NCBI GenBank assembly: GCA_002007745.1
Contig: CP019882.1
Span: 1,240,001-1,304,000 of the forward strand
DNA length: 64,000 nt
Origin: Mycolicibacterium litorale
Lineage (GTDB): Bacteria > Actinomycetota > Actinomycetes > Mycobacteriales > Mycobacteriaceae
Reading direction: 5' to 3'
This document shows positions 9,319-17,415 of this stretch, in pieces. Each line of letters begins with the position of its first letter. The first letter of the stretch is position 1. The position numbers were made by a program, and so were the translations under genes. The notes below the pieces were generated by a model, which was not told the origin of the DNA, did no database searches, and was given only the letters and a program-made list of their open reading frames with translations.

Positions 9319-10695
9319 TCAGCCGGCCACCGCCTCGGCCAGCCGCGCGAAGTTCGCGGCGAACCGGTCGACATCTGCCTCGTCGTGCTGAACAGACAGC
9401 AGCCATTGCTCCACCTTGCCCCAAGGCGGCAGGAATACTCCGCCATTGTGTTGCATGAGCCAATGCAGATGGCCCAATCGGTCGTCGATCTGGAGGAAGT
9501 CGCGGAAGTCGTGCACCGGCTCGCGCTTGAACGTCACGCAACCCTTGGCTCCCACGCTGACCACGTGCCAACCGTAACCGTGTTCGGCTGTCGTCGCTTC
9601 CAAAGTGGAGCGCAATCTTGCGGCCAGCCCGTTCATCCTCTGGTAGGCCTCGGGGGTCAACACCTCCGACAACGTCGCCCTGGTGGCGGCCATCGCCAGC
9701 GGATTGCCGTTGAACGTGCCGACCTGCTCGTAGCGGCCCTCGGCGATCGCCGACATCACCGCGGTGGTCCCGCCGATCGCCGCGACGGCGATACCGCCAC
9801 CCAAAGCCTTTGCCAGACAGACGATATCGGGAACAACGCCGGACATCGCGGTGACCCCGCCGGGCCCGGTGGTGAAGCCGGTCTTGACCTCGTCGTAGAT
9901 CAGCAGCGCGCCGTCGGCGTGCAGCAGGTCGCGGATGGCTGCCAGGTAGCCGTCATCGGGCGGGATGATCCCGGCGTTCATCATCACCGGTTCCACGATC
10001 ATGGCGGCCACCCGGCCCCGGTGCTCGGCCAGTGCGCGGGCCACCGCGTCGGGATCGTTGAAGCCCACCACGACGACCAGGTCCCTGATCGCGGCCGGGA
10101 TACCGCTGTTGCCGGGCACCCCGATCGGGTGGTCGCGCGGACCGACCTGATCAGCCTCGGGTAGCACCGACACCTCGACCGAGTCATGATGGCCGTGATA
10201 ACACCCCTCGACCTTGATGATCAGGTCCCGGCCCGTCACGCAACGGGCCAGGTGGACGGCGTCCATGGTGGCCTCGGTGCCGGAGTTGGCGAAGCGCCAC
10301 AACGGCAGGTCGAACCGGCGGGCCAACTCTGCGGCAATCCAGATCGCGTCCTCGGTGGGCTGAGCGAAGTGGGTGCCGCGGCGCACCTGCCGGCTGACCG
10401 CCTCCACGATCGCCGGATGGGCGTGGCCGGCGATCGACGCGCCGTAACCGCCGTGCATGTCGACGTACTCGGTGCCGTCGACGTCGTACACCTTCGAGCC
10501 CGCCCCGTGACTCATCCACACCGCCTGGGGCTGCGCGATCTGCCAGTTCGACGTCGCACCGCCAGCGAGGTATTCACCTGCGCGAGAAATCATTTCGGTA
10601 CTACGCGGTTGGCGTGCGAGGAAAATGCGCTCCTCTTCGGCGATCAAGTCGTCGACCGTGTCGTGAACCGGGCTCTCGATAATCGACGAAGCCAC
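9319..10695 (-). CDS. PLP-dependent class III aminotransferase
   Basis: Fold-type I transaminase of the class that includes glutamate-1-semialdehyde aminomutase and omega-amine transaminases. Visible parts: GGATSNWQIAQPQAVWMSHGAGSKV, FANSGTEATMDAVHLAR, LLIYDEVKTGF with the cofactor-contacting Asp, and the PLP lysine in CLAKALGGGIAVAAIGG near residue 296. The GTG at 10695 is preferred because GGAGGA lies 10 nt upstream; a GTG at 10710 lacks one. About 458 residues. Heme synthesis genes are absent, and the PotABCD neighbours suggest it removes the amino group of an imported amine or amino acid. Divergent from the binding-protein gene. Confidence 0.85.
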   Translation of the reverse strand: MASSIIESPVHDTVDDLIAEEERIFLARQPRSTEMISRAGEYLAGGATSNWQIAQPQAVWMSHGAGSKVYDVDGTEYVDMHGGYGASIAGHAHPAIVEAVSRQVRRGTHFAQPTEDAIWIAAELARRFDLPLWRFANSGTEATMDAVHLARCVTGRDLIIKVEGCYHGHHDSVEVSVLPEADQVGPRDHPIGVPGNSGIPAAIRDLVVVVGFNDPDAVARALAEHRGRVAAMIVEPVMMNAGIIPPDDGYLAAIRDLLHADGALLIYDEVKTGFTTGPGGVTAMSGVVPDIVCLAKALGGGIAVAAIGGTTAVMSAIAEGRYEQVGTFNGNPLAMAATRATLSEVLTPEAYQRMNGLAARLRSTLEATTAEHGYGWHVVSVGAKGCVTFKREPVHDFRDFLQIDDRLGHLHWLMQHNGGVFLPPWGKVEQWLLSVQHDEADVDRFAANFARLAEAVAG

Positions 10696-10752
10696 TGCGA
10701 AATCCTCCACTCGATTGCCGTGCGGACCTGCGAAGAAGCGCCGCCTCAGCTG

Positions 10753-10772
10753 TTGACTGAGTGTTCAGTCTA
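10753..10772. promoter_or_regulatory. Candidate TetR operator, copy 2
   Basis: Perfect dyad GACTGA-GTGT-TCAGTC within a 20-base stretch matching 7361-7380 at 18 positions. TAGACT on the minus strand, a -10-like hexamer for the aminotransferase-potA operon, overlaps its right edge. It lies in the divergent gap between the aminotransferase and the binding protein. Confidence 0.72.
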
Positions 10773-10823
10773 TGTCAGAGTCAATTCCGGAGACAAGACA
10801 CGAATATCGACGAAAGGCGCGGG

Positions 10824-12068
10824 ATGTCAGCACCGAACCGACCGGGTCCCAACCGTCGACAGTTCCTGCAGCGGGCCGCCCTGCTGGCCGCGGGAACTCC
10901 CGCTCTCGTCGGCTTCCTCGACGCGTGTTCCAAAGGGGGGCAATCGTCTTCAGCTCCCACACTGAAGATCGCGTCGCCGTCGAATCCGGTCAAGTGGGAC
11001 ATTGCGGGCGACAACCAGCCGATCGCCGACGGGCTCGCCCCGGAGAAGGGTGCGACGCTGCAGCTCTACAGCTACGCCGACTACATCGCCCCGGACGCGC
11101 TGAAATCCTTCGAGGACAAATACTCCACCAAGGTGCAGGTGTCGACGTTCAACGACACCGACGAGGCACTGACGAAGATCCGTGGCGGCAACGTCGACTA
11201 CGACCTGTTCTTCCCCAGCTACGACCAGATCAGCCGGCTGGTGACCGGTGGACTGGTGCGCTCGCTCAACCACACCTACATTCCCAACATCAGCAATGTC
11301 TGGCCGATCTTCACCAACCCGTGGTACGACCAGGAGTGGCGCTACACGGTGCCCTACACCGTCTACACCACCGGCATCGGCTGGCGGACCGACCAGGTGC
11401 CCGCTGACATCGGTGCACTGAAGAATCCGTATGAGGCACTGTGGGATCCGGCCTACAAGAACAAGACCGCCGTGATCGACGACTGGCACACGGCGATGGC
11501 CATGGTGCTGCTGAAGATGGGCATCACCGACGTCAACACCTCCTCGGCCGACGATCTGAAGAAGCTCGGCGACCAGCTCACCGCGCTGGTCGCCGCGACG
11601 TCGCCGAAGGTGACCGTCACCATGTACAGCGATCTGCCGGCGGGGCAGATCAGTGTCTCGCAGATGTGGTCCGGTGACATCATCAACGCCGTCAGCTATC
11701 TGCCGGAAGGCACCAATGCCGACATCCTGCGGTACTGGTTCCCGGCCGACGGCAAGGGACTGGTCGACAACGACCTGATCGTGCTGTTGCGTGGCGGTAA
11801 GAACCCGGTGCTGGGCCATCTGTTCCTCAACCACATGCTCGAGACCGAGGTTGCCAAGCAGAACTTCCAGCAGATCGGTTACCAGCCGCCGCAGGTGTCA
11901 CTCAACCCGGACAGCCTGGTGTCAGACGGGCTGGTCCCGGAGAACCTCAAGTCAGCGATCGTGCGGCCGGAGTACTTCGACGTCGGGTACCGGCTGCTCG
12001 AGCTGGACGCCGCCAATGATGCGGCGTGGCACAACGTCTGGCGCGGTTTCAAGGCCGGGGGATCCTGA
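10824..12068 (+). CDS. potD: Polyamine-type ABC transporter substrate-binding lipoprotein (PotD-like)
   Basis: Extracellular binding protein of the spermidine/putrescine class. The N-terminus carries a twin-arginine-like RRQFLQRAALLAAG segment and a lipobox ending in Cys (GFLDAC), so it is probably Tat-exported and lipid-anchored. The mature part has YSYADYIAPDALKSFEDKY, VDYDLFFPSYDQISRL, WYDQEWRYTVPYTVYTTGIGWR and VSQMWSGDI, all PotD-like. The ATG at 10824 is preceded by GAAAGG. About 414 residues. First gene of the potDBC operon. Confidence 0.9.
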   Translation: MSAPNRPGPNRRQFLQRAALLAAGTPALVGFLDACSKGGQSSSAPTLKIASPSNPVKWDIAGDNQPIADGLAPEKGATLQLYSYADYIAPDALKSFEDKYSTKVQVSTFNDTDEALTKIRGGNVDYDLFFPSYDQISRLVTGGLVRSLNHTYIPNISNVWPIFTNPWYDQEWRYTVPYTVYTTGIGWRTDQVPADIGALKNPYEALWDPAYKNKTAVIDDWHTAMAMVLLKMGITDVNTSSADDLKKLGDQLTALVAATSPKVTVTMYSDLPAGQISVSQMWSGDIINAVSYLPEGTNADILRYWFPADGKGLVDNDLIVLLRGGKNPVLGHLFLNHMLETEVAKQNFQQIGYQPPQVSLNPDSLVSDGLVPENLKSAIVRPEYFDVGYRLLELDAANDAAWHNVWRGFKAGGS

Positions 12069-12073
12069 CCCCG

Positions 12074-13024
12074 GTGGCGGTCGCCCCCGCTTCAGCCCCG
12101 GCACCCGCCCCCGCCACACCGGTGCGGCGTCGGGAGCGCACCAGTGCGCTGTGGCCCGCGCTGGCCATGCCGGGCATCATCTGGCTGCTGCTGTTCTTCC
12201 TGGCGCCGCTCTACGTGGTGCTGGCCATCGTGTTCGGTCAGGTGGACCCGATCTTCCGCACCCCGGTGCCGGTGTGGAATCCGCTGGAGTGGGACCCCAC
12301 CCAGTTCAACTACGTCCTGACCCACATCGTCGGGGCCAACGGGGTGTTCGGACCCGCGCTGCTGCGCACCGCGGTCTACGTCGTACTGGCCAGTGTGCTC
12401 TGCCTGCTGATCGCCTTCCCGGTGGCCTACTACACCGCGCGGCTGTCCGGTCGGTGGGCCGGAGCCTTGCTGGCCGCGCTGATCGCACCGTTCTGGATCA
12501 GCTACATGATGCGAATGCTGGCCTGGGTGAACCTGCTTCAGGACGACGGCCTGGTGAACCGGCTGTTCAGCCTCGGTGGACTGCTGCATGTCAACGTGCA
12601 CTGGCTCACCGGTCAACCCGTGGTGGTGGTACTCGGCCTGGTGTACGGCTATGTGCCGTACATGATCCTGCCGCTGTACGCCGGGCTGGACCGCCTGCCG
12701 CAGTCGACGCTGGAAGCCGCCCGCGACCTCGGCGCGAACCGGTTCGGGTCGTTCTGGCGGGTGACGCTGCCGATGTGCCGGCCGACGATCGTGGCGGCGG
12801 TGCTGTTGACCTGCCTGCCGATGCTCGGCGACTACTTCACCTCCGACATGCTGTCGGCCTCGCCGAAGACGGCGATGGTGGGCAACCTGATCAACGACAG
12901 CGTGCAGGCGCCCGGACAGACCGGGCAGGCCGGCGCGTTCGTGATGCTCGTGCTGATCGTGACCGTGGTGCCGATGTTCTACTACGTGCGCGTGACCGCG
13001 CGCGGCGACGAGGTGTCCACATGA
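12074..13024 (+). CDS. potB: Polyamine-type ABC transporter permease (PotB-like)
   Basis: Inner-membrane channel subunit with about six membrane segments and the EAA-loop sequence LEAARDLGANRFGSFWRVTLPMCRP that docks the ATPase. A proline/alanine-rich cytoplasmic N-terminus precedes the first helix (IIWLLLFFLAPLYVVLAIVF). I prefer GTG 12074, just after the potD stop and 10 nt after GGGGGATC; a GTG at 12026 would overlap potD by 43 bp. Confidence 0.88.
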   Translation: MAVAPASAPAPAPATPVRRRERTSALWPALAMPGIIWLLLFFLAPLYVVLAIVFGQVDPIFRTPVPVWNPLEWDPTQFNYVLTHIVGANGVFGPALLRTAVYVVLASVLCLLIAFPVAYYTARLSGRWAGALLAALIAPFWISYMMRMLAWVNLLQDDGLVNRLFSLGGLLHVNVHWLTGQPVVVVLGLVYGYVPYMILPLYAGLDRLPQSTLEAARDLGANRFGSFWRVTLPMCRPTIVAAVLLTCLPMLGDYFTSDMLSASPKTAMVGNLINDSVQAPGQTGQAGAFVMLVLIVTVVPMFYYVRVTARGDEVST

Positions 13025-13085
13025 GCGACGCTTGCGGAGCGAATCATGGGCGCACATGGCGCGCCCGAGCCTGCGAGGGGGCGGC
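13025..13085. repeat. Possible interspersed repeat or hairpin between potB and potC
   Basis: A 61-bp spacer interrupts an otherwise tight operon. It contains GCGACGCTTGCGGAGCGAA and a stem GGGCGC-N7-GCGCCC. The opening string resembles a motif I associate with intergenic positions in mycobacterial genomes; that is memory, not a search. It may be a small repeat or a processing/attenuation site that lowers potC expression. Confidence 0.35.
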
Positions 13086-13964
13086 ATGAGAGGGCCAGTG
13101 GCGTGGTGGAAAGACCCGTGGCGTCCGCCGCGGGTGCTGGCTGCGGTCACCATCGGCTATCTGGTGTGGTCGCTGCTGCCCGTGCTGATCGCGATCATGT
13201 TCTCGTTCAACGACGGTAAGTCCCGCACCACCTGGCAGGGTTTCTCGTTCCGCTGGTATTGGGGTGATGCGACCCGATCGGTCTGGCATGACGCCTCGCT
13301 GCACACTGCGCTGCTGCAGACGCTGAAACTCGGAGTGCTCACCACCGTGATCACCGTGCCGCTGGGCGTGTTGTTCGCGATCGGCATCGACCGCTGGCGG
13401 GGCCGGCTGCCGGCGGGGGCGAACATGCTGATGCTGGTGTCGTTCGTGGTGCCCGAGGTGCTGCTGGCGGTCGCCCTGCTGTTCGTGATGACATCGCTGG
13501 CCCTGCCGATCGGCCTGGGTACCTCGGCGCAGGTCATCGGTCTGATCACCTTCCAGATCGCCTACCCGGCGGTGTTGGTGCGGGCCAGACTCGCCACCAT
13601 CGGTAACCAATATGAGGAAGCCGCAATGGATTTGGGTGCATCGCCGATGGAAGCGCTGCGCCGGGTGACGGTGCCGATGCTGACGCCGGCGATCTTCGCC
13701 AGCACGGTGCTGGTGTTCGCCGATGTGATCGACGACTTCGTCCTGGTGCGCTACCTGTCCGGAAACTCCTCAACCGAGCCGGTGTCGGTGAAGATCTACA
13801 ACACCGCCCGCGCGGCGCCGACCCCGGCGCTCAACGCCCTGGCGACCCTGCTGTTGTTGTTCGCGCTGGTCGCTGTCACGGTCGGATATCTGGTGTACCG
13901 GCGGATGACTCGCGGCGACGACACCGCCGGCGGTGGCATCGCGGCCTTCGCCGGGGAAGCCTGA
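13086..13964 (+). CDS. potC: Polyamine-type ABC transporter permease (PotC-like)
   Basis: Second permease subunit: about six membrane segments and the EAA loop EEAAMDLGASPMEALRRVTVPMLTP near residues 175-200, followed by ADVIDDFVLVRYLSG, both PotC hallmarks. The ATG at 13086 follows GAGGGGGCGGC. Last gene of the potDBC operon; 50 bp separate it from the Rieske oxygenase, which has its own promoter. Confidence 0.9.
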   Translation: MRGPVAWWKDPWRPPRVLAAVTIGYLVWSLLPVLIAIMFSFNDGKSRTTWQGFSFRWYWGDATRSVWHDASLHTALLQTLKLGVLTTVITVPLGVLFAIGIDRWRGRLPAGANMLMLVSFVVPEVLLAVALLFVMTSLALPIGLGTSAQVIGLITFQIAYPAVLVRARLATIGNQYEEAAMDLGASPMEALRRVTVPMLTPAIFASTVLVFADVIDDFVLVRYLSGNSSTEPVSVKIYNTARAAPTPALNALATLLLLFALVAVTVGYLVYRRMTRGDDTAGGGIAAFAGEA

Positions 13965-14002
13965 GTCCTGCTGCATCTCTGGACCAGTCGCCGTGCACCG
14001 AC

Positions 14003-14008
14003 TAGTCT
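14003..14008 (+). promoter_or_regulatory. -10 hexamer for a leaderless Rieske oxygenase mRNA
   Basis: TAGTCT ends 6 nt before the ATG at 14015 and no purine-rich ribosome-binding site is present, the standard layout of mycobacterial leaderless transcripts. Confidence 0.5.
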
Positions 14009-14014
14009 GACTGT

Positions 14015-15166
14015 ATGTTCAAACAGGTTACTCCCGCCCCGGTCCCGGCTGACGACCTCGCTGCCGCACTCGCGCCGTTCGGCCAGTCGCGGATGTTGCC
14101 GAGGGAGGCCTACGTCGACCCGGCGGTCTTCGAGTGGGAGAAGGGCAACATCTTCTCCGGCTGGCACTGCGTGGGTCATGCGGCGGACCTCGACGGCGTC
14201 GGCGCCCAGAAGGCGGTTGGCTCTGGCCCCAACGGGATTCTGCTGGTTCGCGGCGAAGACAATCAGGTGCGCGCCTTCGCCAATGTCTGCCGGCACCGTG
14301 GACACGAGATGCTGGCCTGCGGTGGCAGCGCCAAGCGGCGCGGCATCGTCTGCCCGTATCACTCGTGGTCCTACAAGCTCGACGGACAGCTGCGCAAGGC
14401 GCCCGGCTTCGACGCCACCGAGGGATTCGATGCCGGCCAGTTCGGCTTGACCGAACTGCGGCTGGTCAATTGGCACGGCTACCTGTTCGTCGACCCCAGC
14501 GGCACCGACGTCGACTTCGCCGACCATGTCGCGGGTATGGAAGACATCGTCGGCCCTTACCGGCCCGAGGACCTGACCGTGGTGGCCCGGCACTCCTACG
14601 AGCTGGAGACCAACTGGAAGGTGATCGTCGAGAACTACCAGGAGTGCTACCACTGCTCGGCCATCCACCCGGAGCTGTCCAAGATCAGCCCACCGACCAG
14701 CGGTGAGAACATCGACCTGCCCGGCGACTGGATGGGCGGCTGGATGAGCATGATCGACGAGGCCGAGACGATGTCGCTGAGCGGTCGCAGTGGAGGAGTG
14801 GCCATCAAGGGCCTCTCCGAGCAGGAACTGCGCACGGTGATGTATCTGGTCGGCTTCCCCAACCTCCTGGTGAGCCTGCACCCCGACTACGTGATGACGC
14901 ACCTGATGACCCCGCTGGCCGTCGACCGCACCCACGTCGAATGTGCCTGGTCGTTCCCCAAAGAGGCCCTGGAGAAGCCGGATTTCGATCCGTCCTACGC
15001 GGTCGACTTCTGGGACCTGACCAACCGGCAGGACTGGGCGGCATGTGAATCCGTGCAGCGCGGGTTGAGTTCGCCGCATGCCAGGCCCGGACCGCTGGCC
15101 CCCGACGAGGACGGCGTCTACCAGTTCGTCACCCGGGTCGCGAGGGCCTACACCGGGACCCGTTAG
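14015..15166 (+). CDS. Rieske non-heme iron oxygenase, alpha subunit
   Basis: Ring-hydroxylating/demethylating oxygenase component. Rieske [2Fe-2S] ligands are C92-R-H94 and C113-P-Y-H116 (VCRHRGHE, VCPYHSWSY). The mononuclear iron histidines are in ENYQECYHCSAIHPEL near 213 and 218. 383 residues, typical. Members acting on quaternary amines and carnitine belong to this general class, which fits the adjoining amine-uptake locus, but no reductase gene is adjacent and the substrate is not deducible. Start at ATG 14015, probably leaderless. Confidence 0.87.
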   Translation: MFKQVTPAPVPADDLAAALAPFGQSRMLPREAYVDPAVFEWEKGNIFSGWHCVGHAADLDGVGAQKAVGSGPNGILLVRGEDNQVRAFANVCRHRGHEMLACGGSAKRRGIVCPYHSWSYKLDGQLRKAPGFDATEGFDAGQFGLTELRLVNWHGYLFVDPSGTDVDFADHVAGMEDIVGPYRPEDLTVVARHSYELETNWKVIVENYQECYHCSAIHPELSKISPPTSGENIDLPGDWMGGWMSMIDEAETMSLSGRSGGVAIKGLSEQELRTVMYLVGFPNLLVSLHPDYVMTHLMTPLAVDRTHVECAWSFPKEALEKPDFDPSYAVDFWDLTNRQDWAACESVQRGLSSPHARPGPLAPDEDGVYQFVTRVARAYTGTR

Positions 15167-15314
15167 ATCGCGCTGGTAACCTCACGTTCGGGCGTGCAGG
15201 ACCGCCCGACGTCCGCTCGAAGGGGCTCAGCCTCCCTGCTCTCCACCCAGCACGACGACCGACCTCCTACTCGGCCCGGCCTCGCGGACGCAGGGCACGC
15301 GAGAGGAGGCCGCC

Positions 15315-16535
15315 ATGGCCAGCACCCTGCCCGACAACCCGTCGATCGATCGGCTGCGCGCCGAAGCCCGAGCTCTGCAGCGCGGGGCCCGCTCCGGTGA
15401 TCTGCGGGCCATCGACATCGTCGGCCGGCACCACCCCAGCCCGCAGGCCGCGCTGGAGCGTTTCGCCCTGCACGACGCGCAGCTCACCATCGCCCGCAGC
15501 TACGGGTTCAGCGGCTGGCCGGCATTGGTGGGATACCTCGACGTCGCAGCGGAACTCGCCGTCGATCCGAGTCGAGTCGACGAGGCCGCTCTGGGGATGG
15601 CCGACCGGTTCTGTGCGCTGGCGTCGCTGCGTTATGACCACACCGATGCCCCGCCGCGTTGGCGGGCAGCCGCAGCTATCGCCATCGCGAATCCTGGTGT
15701 GCCACAACATCATATCTGGTCATCGGCGTCGGCGGCCGACCCAGCGGCGGTGCGCGGGCACCTCGAGGCGCGGCCGGAACTCGCCGGCGCCACCGGCGGC
15801 CCCTTCGGCTGGACCCCGCTGCTGTATCTGTGCTATTCACGGGTCCCGTTGCCGCACAACGAAGGCCAGGTGCTCCAGGCCGCTGAACTGCTGCTCGACG
15901 CCGGTGCCGACCCGAATACCGGTTACCTGTGGCGAGCCATGTCGACCCCGTTCACCGCGCTGACCGGTGTGCTCGGTGAGGGCGAACAGGGGCCGGGACG
16001 TCAGCCGCGACATCGGTTCGCGCCCGCTCTTGCCGCCCTGCTGTTGTCCCGAGGTGCCCATCCCGCCGACCACCAGGGCCTCTACAACCGGATGTTCGGC
16101 TCCGACAACTCCCACCTGGAGCTGCTCTTGGGACGCGGCCTGGCCGAGGCCGGCCCCAGCCCGTGGGAACGCCGGCTCGGGGAGGCGATGGAGACCCGAG
16201 CGCAGTTGTGGCGGCGGCAGGTCGAGTGGGCTGCCCAACACGGCTTCGCCGACCGGCTCGAGCTGCTTGCCCGGCACGGGATCGAAGTCGGGCAGGCCCG
16301 ATTGGTCGTTGCGTCGTTCCCCGAAGACCCGAACGTGCGTGACCACGACGGCGCGACCCCGTTGCACCACGCGGCCTGGAGCGGCGACGTCGACCTGATT
16401 CGGCGCCTGCTCGACGCCGGAGCGGACCCCGCGCTGGTCGACCATCGGCACCGGACAACCCCATTGGGCTGGGCGGAGTACGCCTACCAGGCCGAGGCCG
16501 CCGAGCTGCTGCGGACCTACCGCGGCACGGATTGA
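15315..16535 (+). CDS. Ankyrin-repeat protein
   Basis: 406 residues, no signal or membrane segment. The first third is helical (DRLRAEARALQRGARSGDLRAIDIV, SYGFSGWPALVGYLD). Ankyrin units are visible at AELLLDAGADPNTG and most clearly near the C-terminus (DHDGATPLHHAAWSGDVDLIRRLLDAGADPALVDHRHRTTPLGWAEY). ATG 15315 follows GAGAGGAGG. Its stop nearly abuts the patatin-like gene, suggesting cotranscription. Function is unknown; ankyrins normally mediate protein binding. Confidence 0.8.
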   Translation: MASTLPDNPSIDRLRAEARALQRGARSGDLRAIDIVGRHHPSPQAALERFALHDAQLTIARSYGFSGWPALVGYLDVAAELAVDPSRVDEAALGMADRFCALASLRYDHTDAPPRWRAAAAIAIANPGVPQHHIWSSASAADPAAVRGHLEARPELAGATGGPFGWTPLLYLCYSRVPLPHNEGQVLQAAELLLDAGADPNTGYLWRAMSTPFTALTGVLGEGEQGPGRQPRHRFAPALAALLLSRGAHPADHQGLYNRMFGSDNSHLELLLGRGLAEAGPSPWERRLGEAMETRAQLWRRQVEWAAQHGFADRLELLARHGIEVGQARLVVASFPEDPNVRDHDGATPLHHAAWSGDVDLIRRLLDAGADPALVDHRHRTTPLGWAEYAYQAEAAELLRTYRGTD

Positions 16536-16558
16536 GGCTGCTGGCAGACTCGGTCGAT

Positions 16559-17415
16559 GTGACGACCAAACGGGCCCTGATTCTGGCCGGCGGCGGCATC
16601 GCCGGCATCGCCTGGGAGACCGGCATCCTGCGTGGCATCGCCGACGAAACACCGCACACCGCACGAGCGCTGATCGGATCAGACGTGCTGGTCGGAACCT
16701 CGGCCGGATCGACCGTCGCCGCCCAGATCAGCAGTGCCACGTCGCTGGAGGACCTCTACGAACGCCAGATCGCCGAGACCTCCGCCGAGATCGACCCGGG
16801 CGTCGACATCGACGCCATCACCGGCCTTTTCGTGACCGCGATGTCGCAACCCGGAGACGTCGCCGAGAAACTGCGCCGCATCGGCTCGGTGGCGCTGCAG
16901 ACCTCGACGGTCGCCGAACCGGTGCGTAGGCGCGTCATCGAAGCGCGGCTGCCCTCGCACCGCTGGCCCGAACAGGATCTGCGCATCACCGCAATCGACA
17001 CCGCTACTGGGGAACTGAGGGTGTTCGACGCCTCCTCGGGGTGGAGCTGGTCGACGCGGTGGCGGCCAGTTGCGCGGTTCCGGGCACCTGGCCGCCGGTG
17101 ACCATCGGCGATCGTCGCTATATGGACGGCGGGGTCAGCAGCGCCGTGCACACCGGCGTCGCCGCGGATTGTGCGACCGCGGTGGTGCTGGTGCCCGCCG
17201 GTGCGAACACCCCCTCGCCGTTCAGCAGTGGCACCGCCGCCGAGATCGACGCCTTCAGCGCCCGCACGTTCGCCGTGTTCGCCGACGACACCTCGCTGAC
17301 CGCCTTCGGGCCCAACCCGCTCGACCCGCGCTGCCGGGTCCCGTCGGCGCTGGCGGGGCGCGAGCAGGGGCGCCGGATAGCGGGCGCCGTCACGGAGTTT
17401 CTGGCGGGGGGATGA
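16559..17415 (+). pseudogene. Patatin-like phospholipase, frameshifted (probable sequence error)
   Basis: Serine acyl hydrolase fold. The N-terminal frame has the oxyanion motif LILAGGGIAGIAWE and nucleophile motif VGTSAGST; the downstream frame resumes at 17041 with VELVDAVAASCAVPGTWPPVTIGDRRYMDGGVSSA, supplying the catalytic Asp in DGG. The break is at a run of four G (17038-17041); a fifth G would join the two parts as FDASSGVELVDA and give about 285 residues. Both catalytic halves are well preserved, so decay looks recent or, more likely, is a base-calling error. Start GTG 16559 gives MTTKRALILAGGG. Confidence 0.75.

Noticed and set aside
17390..17415. 26-bp overlap of the two patatin genes as evidence of a fusion or inversion
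   Set aside because: The genes are convergent and only their 3' ends overlap; several other convergent pairs in the window overlap by 4-17 bp.
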